Origin: Liberibacter brunswickensis | Lineage (GTDB): Bacteria; Pseudomonadota; Alphaproteobacteria; Rhizobiales; Rhizobiaceae | DNA: 64,000 bases | Assembly: GCF_036858155.1 (NCBI RefSeq) | Contig: NZ_JAAEJX010000003.1 | Span: 32,166 to 96,165 of the forward strand | Reading direction: 5' to 3' | In this document: positions 9,007 through 19,272 of the stretch, in pieces | How the letters are laid out: every line of letters starts with the position of its first letter | Numbering within the stretch: position 1 is the stretch's first letter | Notes under the pieces: model-generated | Database searches by the model: none | What the model saw: the letters and a program-made list of their open reading frames with translations, nothing else | Told to the model about the DNA's origin: nothing | Position numbers and translations under genes: made by a program

Positions 9007-9699
9007 ATGAAAAATGATTCTTTTCATTCCTCTATTTCAAAAAAGATTAGAAATAATTTTTTTTCTGGTCTAATTATATGTGCACCTATTACTATAACAA
9101 TCTGGTTAAGTTTTTCTTTAATCCATTGGTTTGATAGTTTTATCATTCCTTATATTCCTATTAAATATAATCCCGAATATTATTTTGATATTTATATTCC
9201 TGGTTATGGATTATTATTGGTTATAGTTTTTATTAATATTATTGGATTTTTAGGAAGAAATCTCTTAGGAAGATTTGTATTTTTTTTAAGTGAATTTATA
9301 TTAAATAATACGCCTATTGTTCAACATTTATATAAAAGTACTAAGCAGATTATTCGTACTATTCTAAAAGAGGATTCAAAGTCTTTTAAGAATGCTTGTC
9401 TTGTAGAATATCCTAGTTCTGGATTTTGGTCTTTATGCTTTTTGACTGCGGATGTCAAAGGCGAGTTAAAAGAAAAATTTGCAGATTTAGGTCACAAAGA
9501 TATGGTAACAGTTTTTATACCACCAACTCCTTTACCAACAGCTGGTATGCTTGTTTTTGTTCCTAGAGAGAAAGTTATTAAGCTTAAAATGAGTGCTGAA
9601 GATTCTGCAAAAATGTTGATATCTGGTGGTATTGTTGTTCCTGATCATATAATTTACGACGAAAAATCTAAATGTAATTATAAAAAAAATAAAATTTGA
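9007..9699 (+). CDS. DUF502 family membrane protein
   Basis: A conserved membrane protein of unknown function that usually accompanies glmS/recG in rhizobia. Two membrane segments are visible (about 18-40 and 66-83). They are followed by a soluble region with the family blocks ARTLLG-like NLLGRFVFF, TPIVQHLYKSTKQ and the PPTPLPTAGMLVFVPR motif. I prefer the ATG at 9007, with GAGAGG about 10 bases upstream; an ATG at 8989 would make the ribosome site part of the gene. It converges on recG with only 10 bases between the stop codons. Confidence 0.85.
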   Translation: MKNDSFHSSISKKIRNNFFSGLIICAPITITIWLSFSLIHWFDSFIIPYIPIKYNPEYYFDIYIPGYGLLLVIVFINIIGFLGRNLLGRFVFFLSEFILNNTPIVQHLYKSTKQIIRTILKEDSKSFKNACLVEYPSSGFWSLCFLTADVKGELKEKFADLGHKDMVTVFIPPTPLPTAGMLVFVPREKVIKLKMSAEDSAKMLISGGIVVPDHIIYDEKSKCNYKKNKI

Positions 9700-9709
9700 G
9701 ATAGGCTTG

Positions 9710-11812
9710 TTATCCTGCTTCAATAAATTGAAATACATCGTTATATTGATATATGTATAGAAGTATTCGTATAGATTTTCCTCGGATGCTGGTTAGATTT
9801 GGATCTTTTTGAATAATATTTATAGCATCTTTGCGTGCAATTTCTAACAAATAGCTATGAAATTCAGGTTGAGCAATAAGAAATTTTGGCATGCCAGATT
9901 GTTTTGTTCCAAGGATTTCTCCTCCTCCTCGTATTTTTAAGTCTTCTTCAGCAATAAGAAATCCATTTTCTGTACTTTTAAGTATTGATAATCTTTTATA
10001 ACTATTTTGATTCAGAGGATATTTACATAAAAGAATGCAACTAGATTTTTCTTTTCCACGTCCAACGCGTCCTCGTAACTGATGAAGTTGTGCAAGACCA
10101 AAGTATTCTGCGTTTTCTATGATTATAATTGAAGCATCTACAACATCAACTCCTACTTCAATTACGGTTGTTGCAATTAATATTTTACAAATACCGTTTT
10201 TAAAAGAATCCATAATTGATTTTTTATTAAGATCAGACATTCTTCCATGAATCATTGCAATAGATGATGCAAAATGTTTTTTTAAATCATTAAAACGTTC
10301 TATTACCGAAAAACAATCTGATTCTTCTTTTTCATCTATTTTAGCACAAATCCAATATGCTTTTTTCCCTTGCGACAAAACTATTTTGAGTCTTTCGATA
10401 ACTTTATTTATTCTACTAATAGGAATAATAACTGTTTTAATAGGTTCTCTTCCCTTAGGTTTTTCAGTTATTTGGGAAACATCGATATCTCCTAAAGAAG
10501 TTAGAATAAGTGTGCGAGGAATAGGTGTAGCTGTCATGAATAAGACATGTGGATAAGTTCCTTTATTAGTTAACTGAAGACGTTGTTGGACTCCAAATCT
10601 ATGTTGTTCGTCTACGACAACTAAAATTAGTTTGTGATATTGCACAGAATCTTGAAAAAGAGCGTGGGTTCCAATGATAATTTGTGCCTGACCATTAGCT
10701 ATACGCTCTAAAACTACTTTTCGTTGTAATTTTGTCATATCTCCCGTAATAATTTCAACACTAATTTCAGTATCTTGCGTGTATTTTTTTATAAACTCAT
10801 AGTGTTGGTATGCTAGAATACCAATGGGAGCCATAATAACTGCCTGGCCTCCAGATTCTACTGCTGCTGCCATTGCAATTAATGCTACTATTGTTTTTCC
10901 AGATCCTACATCTCCTTGTAGGATACGTAGCATTCTATTTTTTTTCGATATATCATTAATAATATCTTTGATAGCAAATTCTTGACTTTTTGTGAGAGAA
11001 AAAGGTAAATTTTTCAAAATCTTTTGATAAATATGTCCTTTAACATTTATTGGAATTCCTTCTTCTTTTTTAAATTGTTTTCGCATAAGTAATAATGCGA
11101 TTTGTCCAGCTAACAATTCGTCATATGCTAATCTTTCTCTTGCTGGAGATCCCCATTTAAAATCTTTCTTATCACGAGGATTGTGAATAATGTTGAATGA
11201 TTCTGATAAAGAAGGAAAAGATTTTTTTTGTAATAAATATTCTTCTATCCATTCTGGTAATATTGGTATTCTTGATAGTGCTTCAGCTATGATTTTTTTG
11301 AAAAAATAATCTGAAAATCCTTTTGTAAGAGAGTAAACTGCTTCAATAGTAGGAAATTTTGTATTTTGAAAATCATGAAAGAATAAATTAGGATGAACCA
11401 TGGTAAATTGATTTTTTATTTTTTTTATTTGTCCTGTAACTGTTATGTTTCTTCCTTCAAAAAAAATATTTTTTAATTTATAAGTGTTTTTATAAAAGAA
11501 TAACAAGCTTATTTCACCAGTTTCATTCCTGAGGATGATTCTATAAGGTCTTTTCCCATGAAGTTGCAAAGAAGAATTATGACTAATATAACCAGTTATT
11601 GTTACAATTTTTCCATCTGAAATTTCCGAAATCTTTGGACAGTAACTACGATCAATAAAAGATGAAGGATAATGAAATAGGATATCTATAAAACGTATTT
11701 CTCTTGCATTATTACGATCTATAATTTTGGATAAAAGAAAAGAATATTTTTTACCGACGCCACGAAAATTTGATATAGGAGAAAATAAGGGATTGAGACA
11801 AGAAGGACGCAT
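9710..11812 (-). CDS. recG: ATP-dependent DNA helicase RecG
   Basis: Branched-DNA translocase that regresses stalled replication forks and processes Holliday junctions. An N-terminal wedge/OB region (about 60-160) precedes the SF2 helicase core. The core carries Walker A GDVGSGKT near residue 300, DEQHRFG (motif II), TATPIPRT (motif III) and QLRGRVGRG (motif VI). 700 residues matches the family. It starts 84 bases from the divergent sdhE gene; this neighbourhood is conserved in Rhizobiales. Confidence 0.95.
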   Translation of the reverse strand: MRPSCLNPLFSPISNFRGVGKKYSFLLSKIIDRNNAREIRFIDILFHYPSSFIDRSYCPKISEISDGKIVTITGYISHNSSLQLHGKRPYRIILRNETGEISLLFFYKNTYKLKNIFFEGRNITVTGQIKKIKNQFTMVHPNLFFHDFQNTKFPTIEAVYSLTKGFSDYFFKKIIAEALSRIPILPEWIEEYLLQKKSFPSLSESFNIIHNPRDKKDFKWGSPARERLAYDELLAGQIALLLMRKQFKKEEGIPINVKGHIYQKILKNLPFSLTKSQEFAIKDIINDISKKNRMLRILQGDVGSGKTIVALIAMAAAVESGGQAVIMAPIGILAYQHYEFIKKYTQDTEISVEIITGDMTKLQRKVVLERIANGQAQIIIGTHALFQDSVQYHKLILVVVDEQHRFGVQQRLQLTNKGTYPHVLFMTATPIPRTLILTSLGDIDVSQITEKPKGREPIKTVIIPISRINKVIERLKIVLSQGKKAYWICAKIDEKEESDCFSVIERFNDLKKHFASSIAMIHGRMSDLNKKSIMDSFKNGICKILIATTVIEVGVDVVDASIIIIENAEYFGLAQLHQLRGRVGRGKEKSSCILLCKYPLNQNSYKRLSILKSTENGFLIAEEDLKIRGGGEILGTKQSGMPKFLIAQPEFHSYLLEIARKDAINIIQKDPNLTSIRGKSIRILLYIYQYNDVFQFIEAG

Positions 11813-11896
11813 ATTTTATATGATTACAATCAATAATGAACACTCTTATTATGTAGGAGATTATAGCAATATGTTTAAAATAAGTAGAGTCATTAA

Positions 11897-12196
11897 ATGA
11901 GAAATGATGTAAATCTGCATTGTAGCAAAATTATCTATCGTTGTTGGAGAAGAGGCACACGTGAAATGGATCTTATTTTAGGATCTTTTGTCGATCTATT
12001 TATTTTAGAAATGAGTAAAATTGAATTAGATATGCTTGAATCTATTATAGAAGAGGATGACTCCAACCTTTTTAAATGGATTACAGGAATTGAAAAAGCT
12101 CCAGAACATTTGCATACTCCTGTTTTTAAAAGAATATGTGATTATTATTCTACAAATTGTCATAATAATGAAAATAGTCCAAGGAATATCAAATGA
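11897..12196 (+). CDS. sdhE: Succinate dehydrogenase assembly factor 2 (SdhE/DUF339)
   Basis: A small protein that promotes covalent FAD attachment to succinate dehydrogenase flavoprotein. The RGxxE motif is visible in CWRRGTREMD (16-25), followed by the acidic helical region and LFKWITG. 99 residues is typical. Its TGA overlaps the ATG of mfd (ATGA), so the pair is coupled, as in other Rhizobiales. The start at 11897 may be slightly long. Confidence 0.9.
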   Translation: MRNDVNLHCSKIIYRCWRRGTREMDLILGSFVDLFILEMSKIELDMLESIIEEDDSNLFKWITGIEKAPEHLHTPVFKRICDYYSTNCHNNENSPRNIK

Positions 12197-15100
12197 TATT
12201 TGGATCTGATATTAAAAAAATCAATGAAAAATCTTGTAAAAAAGTTACTATTTCTCCATCTATTGCAGGTACTGAAGGATTTATTTTAGGAGAAATAGCA
12301 AGCTTTGGTTTATCTATTCTTTATATTTGTTCAGATGAACGTGATTTAATCAATATCAATAAAATACTTAAGTTTGTTGTTCCTAATATTAAGGTGATAA
12401 TTTTCCCCGCTTGGGATTGTCTTCCTTATGATCGCATATCACCTTCTCCTAGTGTAGTGACAGATCGTCTTTCTTGTATTTCTCACCTTAATTCTTGTAA
12501 TTCATCTAAAGAAACAATAATTATACTTACTACTGTCAGTGCTTTGATGTGCCGTTCTATCAATCTTATGTCTATCAAAGATTGTGAATTTTCAATAAAA
12601 TCTAAAGATCATATTAGTATGGCAAAGATTATAGAAAAATTAGAAATCAACGGTTTTCAAAGAGTTAATACTGTATATAAAGTAGGTGAATATGCTGTTA
12701 GAGGAGGTATTCTAGATATTTACGGTCCTACTGAGAAATATCCTGTACGATTAGATTTTTTCGGAGATAATATTGAAAGTATTCGTCTTTTTGATTCAGG
12801 TACTCAACGTACGATTAGAAAAATTTATGTTTTTAAAATCAATACCTTAAGTGAAGTTGTTCTTACCCCTGAAAACATTAGTCTTTTCCGTGAAAATTAT
12901 CTTGCAAATTTCGGTGTAACCACGCAAGAGGATCCTCTATATGATTCTATTTCGCAAGGGCGTCGATATCCTGGTATGGAGCATTGGTTGCCTTTTTTTT
13001 ATAAAAATATAGAAACAATTTTCCCATATTTAAGCGAATTCTATATAGTAATAGATCCTTTTGTTAAAGATACAGCACGTAATCGTTCTCAGTTAATTCA
13101 AGATTATTATGAAGCTAGATTACAGTATTCTTCTGACAAAAAGCAATATTCTGTTTATAAGCCTATTTTACCAGAAAAACTTTATTTAAACCATCAGCAA
13201 TTTGATTCATTGATTCACACTTCTCGTAAATTAATTCAAATATCATCTTTTAATCAACAAGAAACTTCTATTAATAATGTTGTTCATCTTAATATATTTC
13301 CAGGAAAAAATTGGGTTCCATCTTCTATAAAACACTTTGAATCTCCAGATAAATTGGAATCAGGCGACAGATTTGATAAATTTTTGAGTTATATTTCTCA
13401 GAAAATTCAAAAAGGAATAAAAATAGTCATAGTTGCGTCCTCGAATGGATCATTACAACATTTAACTAGTCTTATAGAAAAGCGTGGTTTTAATAAAATA
13501 AAATATATTAATTCTTTAAAGGAAATAGATTCTCTAAGAAAAGAAGAAATTGCATCAGCAGTCATTCCTATTAATAAAGGATTTGAAACATATAATATGA
13601 TTCTTGTGACTGAAACAGATTTGCTAGGTAAGAAAATAGTACGTCGTGTTGTTCGCAAAAAAAAAATTCATTCACATGATTTAGTTGATTCTTCTAGTAT
13701 TGAAGAAGGATCTATTATTGTTCATGCAGAACATGGAATTGGGAGATTTGCGCGTTTATTTACTATTGAAGTATCTGGATCATTACATGATTGTCTTGAA
13801 TTGCATTACGCTGATAATGCAAAATTATTTGTGCCAGTAGAGAATATTGATTTGATTTCTCGATATAGTAGTAGCACTGAAGATGTTACGGTAATATTGG
13901 ATAAGTTAGGAGGATCTTCTTGGCAAACACGTAAATCTAATTTAAAAAAACGTCTTGAAGATTTAGCACAAAAACTTGTAGATATAGCAGCAAAAAGATC
14001 TATTCATAATGTTCCTCCACTTACTGTTTCACAGGATTTGTATGATCAGTTTGTAAAAAAATTTCCTTATGTTGAAACAGAAGATCAAGAACGAGCAATT
14101 GATGCAGTAATGCAAGATTTTTCCAGTGGTCGACTTATGGATCGATTAATTTGCGGTGATGTAGGATTTGGAAAAACAGAAGTTGCATTGCGAGCTGCGT
14201 TTATAGCAGTCATGAATGGATTTCAGGTAGCAGTAATTGCTCCTACAACTATTTTGGTTCAACAACACTTTAGATTATTCTCTGAACGTTTCAGGGATTT
14301 TTCAGTTCGCATTGCAAACATTTCACGTTTTGTAAGGTCAAAGGAATTAAATCTCAATAAAAAAGCCATTGCAGAAGGTCAAGTAGATATTGTTATTGGT
14401 ACTCACGCTTTGCTTAATCCAAAAATTATTTTTTCTAATCTTGGATTAATTATTGTGGATGAAGAACAGCACTTTGGTGTTAAACATAAGGAAGCATTAA
14501 AGGCAACTCATAATGGAGTACATGTTTTAACTCTTTCGGCAACACCTATACCTCGCACTTTACAATTAGCGATAACAGGTGTTAGAGAATTATCTTTAAT
14601 TAACATGCCACCTATTAATCGCATTGCTTGTCGAACTTCTATTTCAGTTTTTGATCCTTTACTAGTTCGTGAAACCTTAATGCGTGAACATTATCGTGGC
14701 GGTCAAAGTTTTTATGTATGTCCTCGTCTCTCTGATTTAGATAAATGCTATGAATTTTTACAATCAGAAGTCCCAGATTTTAAAGTAGCAGTTGCACATG
14801 GACAAATGTCTCCTAGAAATCTTGAAGAGAAAATGAATGCTTTTTATAAAGGAGAATACGATATATTGCTTTCTACTTCTATTGTGGAATCTGGATTAGA
14901 TTTGCCAAAAGCCAATACAATGATTGTACATCGCGCTGATATGTTTGGTTTAGCACAATTATACCAGTTACGTGGTAGAGTTGGTAGATCAAAAATTTCA
15001 TCATTTGCTTTATTCCTATTGCCTGAAAATAGTCCTTTAACTACTGCTGCACAAAAACGTTTGAGGATTTTACAAACATTAAATACTTTAGGATCAGGAT

Positions 15101-15723
15101 TCCAGCTGGCTAGTTATGATCTTGATGTTCGCGGAACAGGAAATCTTTTGGGTGAAGAGCAATCAGGTCATATTAAGGAAATAGGTTTCGAATTATATCA
15201 AAAAATGCTGGGAGAAACTGTTGCGTCAATTAAAGGTCAGAAAGAATTAGTTGATAGTGATTGGTCTCCTCAAATTTGTATAGATGCATCTGTTATGATA
15301 CCTGAGAGTTATGTCTCTGATATTAATTTACGACTTTCTTTATATCGTAGGCTTGGCAATATTAAACATCATGAGGATATAGGTAATTTTAAAGAAGAAA
15401 TAGTAGATCGATTTGGTCCATTACCTATTGAAGTAGTATATCTATTAAAAGTAGTATATCTAAAATTGCTTTGTAGGATTGCTAATATAAATAATATGGA
15501 TATAGGTCCAAAAGGTATTATTGTACATTTTCGTAATAAGACTTTTCATAATCCAGAAGCATTGCTACAGTATATTAAACAGCAAAAAGGAAATGTCATT
15601 ATTAGGCCTGATCAGAGTCTTGTTTTTTATTGTGAATTACCAACTATTAATAAAAGCTTCGTTGAATCAAGAAGAATTATTGATGAGTTGATAAAAATGA
15701 TTAATATTGATATAAAAAACTAA
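12193..15723 (+). CDS. mfd: Transcription-repair coupling factor
   Basis: Removes RNA polymerase stalled at DNA lesions and recruits UvrA. An N-terminal UvrB-homology module (about 1-350) is followed by the RNA-polymerase-interacting domain (HAEHGIGRFARL). The RecG-like translocase has GDVGFGKTE at about 655, DEEQHFG at about 756, TATPIPRT-like SATPIPRT and QLRGRVGRS. The C-terminal TRCF domain closes the protein. 1,176 residues is full length for this family. It overlaps sdhE by four bases. Confidence 0.96.
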   Translation: MIFGSDIKKINEKSCKKVTISPSIAGTEGFILGEIASFGLSILYICSDERDLININKILKFVVPNIKVIIFPAWDCLPYDRISPSPSVVTDRLSCISHLNSCNSSKETIIILTTVSALMCRSINLMSIKDCEFSIKSKDHISMAKIIEKLEINGFQRVNTVYKVGEYAVRGGILDIYGPTEKYPVRLDFFGDNIESIRLFDSGTQRTIRKIYVFKINTLSEVVLTPENISLFRENYLANFGVTTQEDPLYDSISQGRRYPGMEHWLPFFYKNIETIFPYLSEFYIVIDPFVKDTARNRSQLIQDYYEARLQYSSDKKQYSVYKPILPEKLYLNHQQFDSLIHTSRKLIQISSFNQQETSINNVVHLNIFPGKNWVPSSIKHFESPDKLESGDRFDKFLSYISQKIQKGIKIVIVASSNGSLQHLTSLIEKRGFNKIKYINSLKEIDSLRKEEIASAVIPINKGFETYNMILVTETDLLGKKIVRRVVRKKKIHSHDLVDSSSIEEGSIIVHAEHGIGRFARLFTIEVSGSLHDCLELHYADNAKLFVPVENIDLISRYSSSTEDVTVILDKLGGSSWQTRKSNLKKRLEDLAQKLVDIAAKRSIHNVPPLTVSQDLYDQFVKKFPYVETEDQERAIDAVMQDFSSGRLMDRLICGDVGFGKTEVALRAAFIAVMNGFQVAVIAPTTILVQQHFRLFSERFRDFSVRIANISRFVRSKELNLNKKAIAEGQVDIVIGTHALLNPKIIFSNLGLIIVDEEQHFGVKHKEALKATHNGVHVLTLSATPIPRTLQLAITGVRELSLINMPPINRIACRTSISVFDPLLVRETLMREHYRGGQSFYVCPRLSDLDKCYEFLQSEVPDFKVAVAHGQMSPRNLEEKMNAFYKGEYDILLSTSIVESGLDLPKANTMIVHRADMFGLAQLYQLRGRVGRSKISSFALFLLPENSPLTTAAQKRLRILQTLNTLGSGFQLASYDLDVRGTGNLLGEEQSGHIKEIGFELYQKMLGETVASIKGQKELVDSDWSPQICIDASVMIPESYVSDINLRLSLYRRLGNIKHHEDIGNFKEEIVDRFGPLPIEVVYLLKVVYLKLLCRIANINNMDIGPKGIIVHFRNKTFHNPEALLQYIKQQKGNVIIRPDQSLVFYCELPTINKSFVESRRIIDELIKMINIDIKN

Positions 15724-15774
15724 AGTAAAAGCAGTTATCAAAATAACATAGTATGACAAGAATAGGCTTGAAAT

Positions 15775-16497
15775 GTGCACTGGCAAGATGATGCAATAGT
15801 TATTGGGATACGTTGTTATGGTGAAAAAAATATTATTCTGGAAGTAATTACTCGCCATTATGGTCGTCATTTAGGATTTGTGAGAAATGGACAATCTCGT
15901 TATATGCAGACGATTTTGCAGGCGGGAAACTTAGTAAGAATTAATTGGAGATCAAGATTAGCTCAAGATTTAGGAGAATTTCGTCTTGAAATTATTGAGT
16001 ATAATTGTTTGAAACTACTTTCTTGTTCTTTATCTCTTTATGGTATTCAATCCATTATTTATCTTTTTCGATTTTTACCTGAACGAGATCCATGCTCAGA
16101 TCTTTATGATCTGCTTAATGTATTTCTCAATTGCCATAAGGTTCCCTCTATAATAGGAAGAATTTTTATTCAAATTGAACTTATGCTTTTAAAAAGTATT
16201 GGATTTGGACTTGATCTGACAAAATGTGTTGTAACAGGTGTTAACAATGATTTACTATGGGTTTCTCCAAAATCTGGTGGTGCTGTCTGTCGTTCAGTGG
16301 GGCTTCCTTATGCACGGAAAATGCTGATATTACCATCATTTCTGTGGAAGGAGGAACAAATAATAGACGCTGATTCTCTTAAACATGCTTTTCAATTAAC
16401 AGGTTATTTTTTAGATAAATATGCTTTTCAAAATAATATTATTCATGACCATGCTCGTAGAAAAAAATTTTTAAATAAATTATTGGAATTACTTTAG
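15775..16497 (+). CDS. recO: DNA repair protein RecO
   Basis: A RecF-pathway mediator that helps load RecA on SSB-coated single strands. The N-terminal OB domain starts HWQDDAIVIGIRCYGE and contains RHYGRHLGFVRNG, typical of rhizobial RecO. The C-terminal helical domain contains GGAVCRSVG and the FLNKLLELL end. It starts at a GTG, placed to give the canonical N-terminus, and has 240 residues. It converges on tyrS. Confidence 0.9.
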   Translation: MHWQDDAIVIGIRCYGEKNIILEVITRHYGRHLGFVRNGQSRYMQTILQAGNLVRINWRSRLAQDLGEFRLEIIEYNCLKLLSCSLSLYGIQSIIYLFRFLPERDPCSDLYDLLNVFLNCHKVPSIIGRIFIQIELMLLKSIGFGLDLTKCVVTGVNNDLLWVSPKSGGAVCRSVGLPYARKMLILPSFLWKEEQIIDADSLKHAFQLTGYFLDKYAFQNNIIHDHARRKKFLNKLLELL

Positions 16498-16583
16498 ATG
16501 TTTTTTTTGGTATTAAAATATTAAAGCAATGTTTTATTTATTTAGCACTCTTACGGTAATTGGATTTTTTAAAGAATAGGAAA

Positions 16584-17840
16584 TTAATCGCAAATCTGAC
16601 ATATTATGTGACGTTTTTTTCCAAAAGAAAGTTTTAAAACACCAGTAGAATCAAAATCCTGTAGTTTAATTTGCAATTTTTCATTTAAAATTGTTTTATC
16701 ATTTATTTTGATAGCATTACCTTTTATATGGCGATTTGCTTCACTCATTGAAGTAGCAAATCCTGCTTTTACAATAAGATTTACAATATTTATCCCTAAA
16801 TTTACTTCATTTTTCGAGATAGATATAGTTGGCATATGTTGCGAGTATATTTTCATATCAAAACACTCTGTGGCGGCATTTTCTGCTTTTTCTGCTTCTT
16901 CTTTTCCATGTACCATTTTGGTTATTTCTGTTGCTATTATCTTTTTTGCTTCGTTTATTTCTTTTCCCTTTAATTTCGATATTCGATTAATTTCTGACAT
17001 TGGTAAATCTGTTAGCCTCTTTGCAAAATTTACTACATCAGCATCATCGATATTGCGCCAGTATTGCCAAAAATCATATGGAGAAGTTTTTTCTCTGTTT
17101 AGCCAAATAGATCCTTTTAGTGTTTTTCCCATTTTATTACCAGAAGAAGTAGTAAGAAGAGGAGAAGTAAGAGCAAATAATTGTTGAGTTTTTAAGCGTT
17201 CTCCAAGATCAATTCCACATATAATATTTCCCCATTGATCTGATCCTCCCATTTGGAGACAACAATCATAATTTTTTGAAAGTTCTACAAAGTCATAAGC
17301 CTGTAAAATCATGTAGTTAAATTCTAGAAAAGAAAGAGATTGGTCACGATGTAAGCGTGATTTTACAGATTCAAAAGATAGCATTCTGTTGATAGAGAAA
17401 TAACTGCCAACTTCTCGTAAAAAATCAATGTATTTAATTGAAAACAACCAATCTTCGTTATTTAGCATCAAAGCATCATTCTTCCCATTTCCATATTTTA
17501 TAAAAGAAGAAAATATACCTTGAATGTTTTCAATATTCTGTTTAATTTCTTTGTGGCTCATCATTCTTCTACTTTCATCCCTAAAAGAAGGATCTCCAAT
17601 CATACCAGTACCTCCTCCCATAAGAGAGATTGGTCGATGGCCTGTTTTTTGTAGCCAAAAAAGCAACATTAATTGCGTAAGATGCCCTGCATGTAAAGAA
17701 GAAGCTGTAGGATCGTAACCAACATAAGCTGTTATATTTTTGTTAGAACATAATTCATCAAGTGCTTTAGGATTGGAAATTTGATAGATAAATCCTCTTT
17801 CGGATAAAATATTAAGAAAATCAGATTTAAATGTAGACAT
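16584..17840 (-). CDS. tyrS: Tyrosyl-tRNA synthetase
   Basis: Class I aminoacyl-tRNA synthetase charging tRNA-Tyr. The HIGH-equivalent HAGH is at 50-53 and the KMSKS-equivalent KMGKT at 236-240. The tyrosine-binding YMILQAYDF and QMGGSDQWGN blocks are present, as is the C-terminal S4 RNA-binding domain (about 350-418). 418 residues is normal. The gene is on the minus strand with about 130 bases of AT-rich sequence upstream. Confidence 0.95.
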   Translation of the reverse strand: MSTFKSDFLNILSERGFIYQISNPKALDELCSNKNITAYVGYDPTASSLHAGHLTQLMLLFWLQKTGHRPISLMGGGTGMIGDPSFRDESRRMMSHKEIKQNIENIQGIFSSFIKYGNGKNDALMLNNEDWLFSIKYIDFLREVGSYFSINRMLSFESVKSRLHRDQSLSFLEFNYMILQAYDFVELSKNYDCCLQMGGSDQWGNIICGIDLGERLKTQQLFALTSPLLTTSSGNKMGKTLKGSIWLNREKTSPYDFWQYWRNIDDADVVNFAKRLTDLPMSEINRISKLKGKEINEAKKIIATEITKMVHGKEEAEKAENAATECFDMKIYSQHMPTISISKNEVNLGINIVNLIVKAGFATSMSEANRHIKGNAIKINDKTILNEKLQIKLQDFDSTGVLKLSFGKKRHIICQICD

Positions 17841-17972
17841 ACCAAACCCTTGTCTATATATTTTTATTTTTTTTGTAATATGCAGATGCTATCATTGTGT
17901 CTTAATAAAGTCTATAAATTTTTATTTTAATAGCATAAATCATAATAAAATCGGTAATTTAATTAAAAATTA

Positions 17973-18722
17973 TTATAATGTTTTTCCACGATAGTAAGAA
18001 ATTAAAATTCCTATGTATTCTTTTAATGCAAGTTCTGTCAGATAAAAATTAATGCTCATAGGAACGATGCTATAACTTGCATTTATATAATCAGAACATG
18101 ATGTTTTGGTATTTATTCCTAAATATTGGAAGTATAATTTACTACGTTTCAGATGATAAGCAGATGAAACGATAATTATATTTTTTCCGTTCATCTCTTT
18201 GATTATCTTTGAAGAAAATTGTGCATTTTGGAATGTATTTAATGACTTTGTTTCATTTATTATATCTTTTATATCAACATTCATCTCTAAGAGTTTATTA
18301 CTATATACAATTGATTCTGAAAGACCATGTTTTTGTGGGTCTCCTCCGCTAATTATAATTTTGCAGTGTTTGCTATGTTTTTTACAAGAATTATAAAGCC
18401 GTAATGTTTCAAAAATCCTAGAATATGATGTGGGAGATGGTCTAATATCAACTTTATTATGTATAGGTGTTATTGTTGTACCATTTCCAAGTAAAACAAT
18501 GATATTACTATCTTCATTCCATTGTGGTGATAGCAAAGTTATTTCATAAGAAAACTGCAAATTTTCCAGCAATATCTTTGGAATAAAACCGAAGCCAATA
18601 AAGAAAAATAATAAAAAACAAGACCCCATCACAAATCTATTTATGATGGATTTGCGTAACCAATTCCAATATAAAAACAGAAATAAAATCCATAACAATA
18701 ATAAGAAAAATATAATAACCAA
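17973..18722 (-). CDS. YdcF/ElyC (DUF218) family membrane protein
   Basis: A DUF218 protein; family members affect envelope integrity but their reaction is unsettled. Two membrane segments (about 1-20 and 30-52) precede the soluble DUF218 domain. That domain shows IIVLLGNG (74-81), IIISGGDPQ (122-130), ETKSLNT (158-164) and IIVSSAYHLKRS (183-194). 249 residues fits the rhizobial form. It is last in a minus-strand series after two tiny lipoprotein genes. Confidence 0.85.
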   Translation of the reverse strand: MVIIFFLLLLWILFLFLYWNWLRKSIINRFVMGSCFLLFFFIGFGFIPKILLENLQFSYEITLLSPQWNEDSNIIVLLGNGTTITPIHNKVDIRPSPTSYSRIFETLRLYNSCKKHSKHCKIIISGGDPQKHGLSESIVYSNKLLEMNVDIKDIINETKSLNTFQNAQFSSKIIKEMNGKNIIIVSSAYHLKRSKLYFQYLGINTKTSCSDYINASYSIVPMSINFYLTELALKEYIGILISYYRGKTL

Positions 18723-18840
18723 TACTTATTTACTTTTATATAATTTACAATCCATATAATTACTAACAAATACTATACATATATATAAATTAATTTATTT
18801 GCATCATATCCTGTAAAGAACGACAATATTATTTAACAAA

Positions 18841-18952
18841 GGAATATCTTCCGCAATTAATATTTTTTTTTAAAATTCTCATATTCAAAGTGAGATTATA
18901 TTTTACTTACATAGTAAGTTTGTATTTTTGTAATAGCGGAAGATATATTTCC
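18841..18952 (-). repeat. Long-range inverted repeat enclosing two hairpins
   Basis: GGAATATCTTCCGC (18841-18854) pairs with GCGGAAGATATATTTCC (18936-18952), with ten consecutive perfect pairs (TATCTTCCGC). Inside are two further hairpins: TCTCA/TGAGA (18877-18895) and ACTTAC-ATA-GTAAGT (18905-18919). The nested layout resembles a folded RNA or a complex terminator for the small lipoprotein gene ending at 18981. Function is inferred from symmetry only. Confidence 0.5.
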
Positions 18953-18980
18953 ATTTTATTATTCATATGATTTTTTAAAT

Positions 18981-19112
18981 CTATCTTCTATATTTTTTAA
19001 CATTACCCTTTGATGGTTTGGTAATTTTTTTATCTTCAGTCTTTTTTACGCAACTAACTAAAAGGGGACTAACTGCTAGCATCAAGAAAACACCTATTTT
19101 TATTATATTCAT
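18981..19112 (-). CDS. Tiny predicted lipoprotein (43 aa)
   Basis: A 43-residue reading frame with a clear ribosome site (AAAGGA) before its ATG. The N-terminus MNIIKIGVFLMLAV is a lipoprotein signal peptide, ending in a lipobox-like LLVSC with Cys21. The mature part is a short, very basic tail (KKTEDKKITKP, ending KKYRR). It resembles the neighbouring 48-residue protein in start, signal and charge, so the two look like paralogues. It is not recognisably an entericidin. No function can be assigned; an envelope-anchored cationic peptide is the inference. Confidence 0.65.
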   Translation of the reverse strand: MNIIKIGVFLMLAVSPLLVSCVKKTEDKKITKPSKGNVKKYRR

Positions 19113-19272
19113 ATTTTTTTCCTTTATTTACAATTTATAATAAATAATGACTTAAAAATACAACCAATTAATTAAAAATGTTTCAATTAAAGTATTATTT
19201 TTATATAATAAAATATAATTTACCATAAATAATATTAACTATTATAAATATAAACGTATAAATAATAAATAT

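Noticed and set aside
16708..17187. 159-codon frame opposite tyrS
   Set aside because: A shadow of the tyrS coding strand, which has full family motifs.
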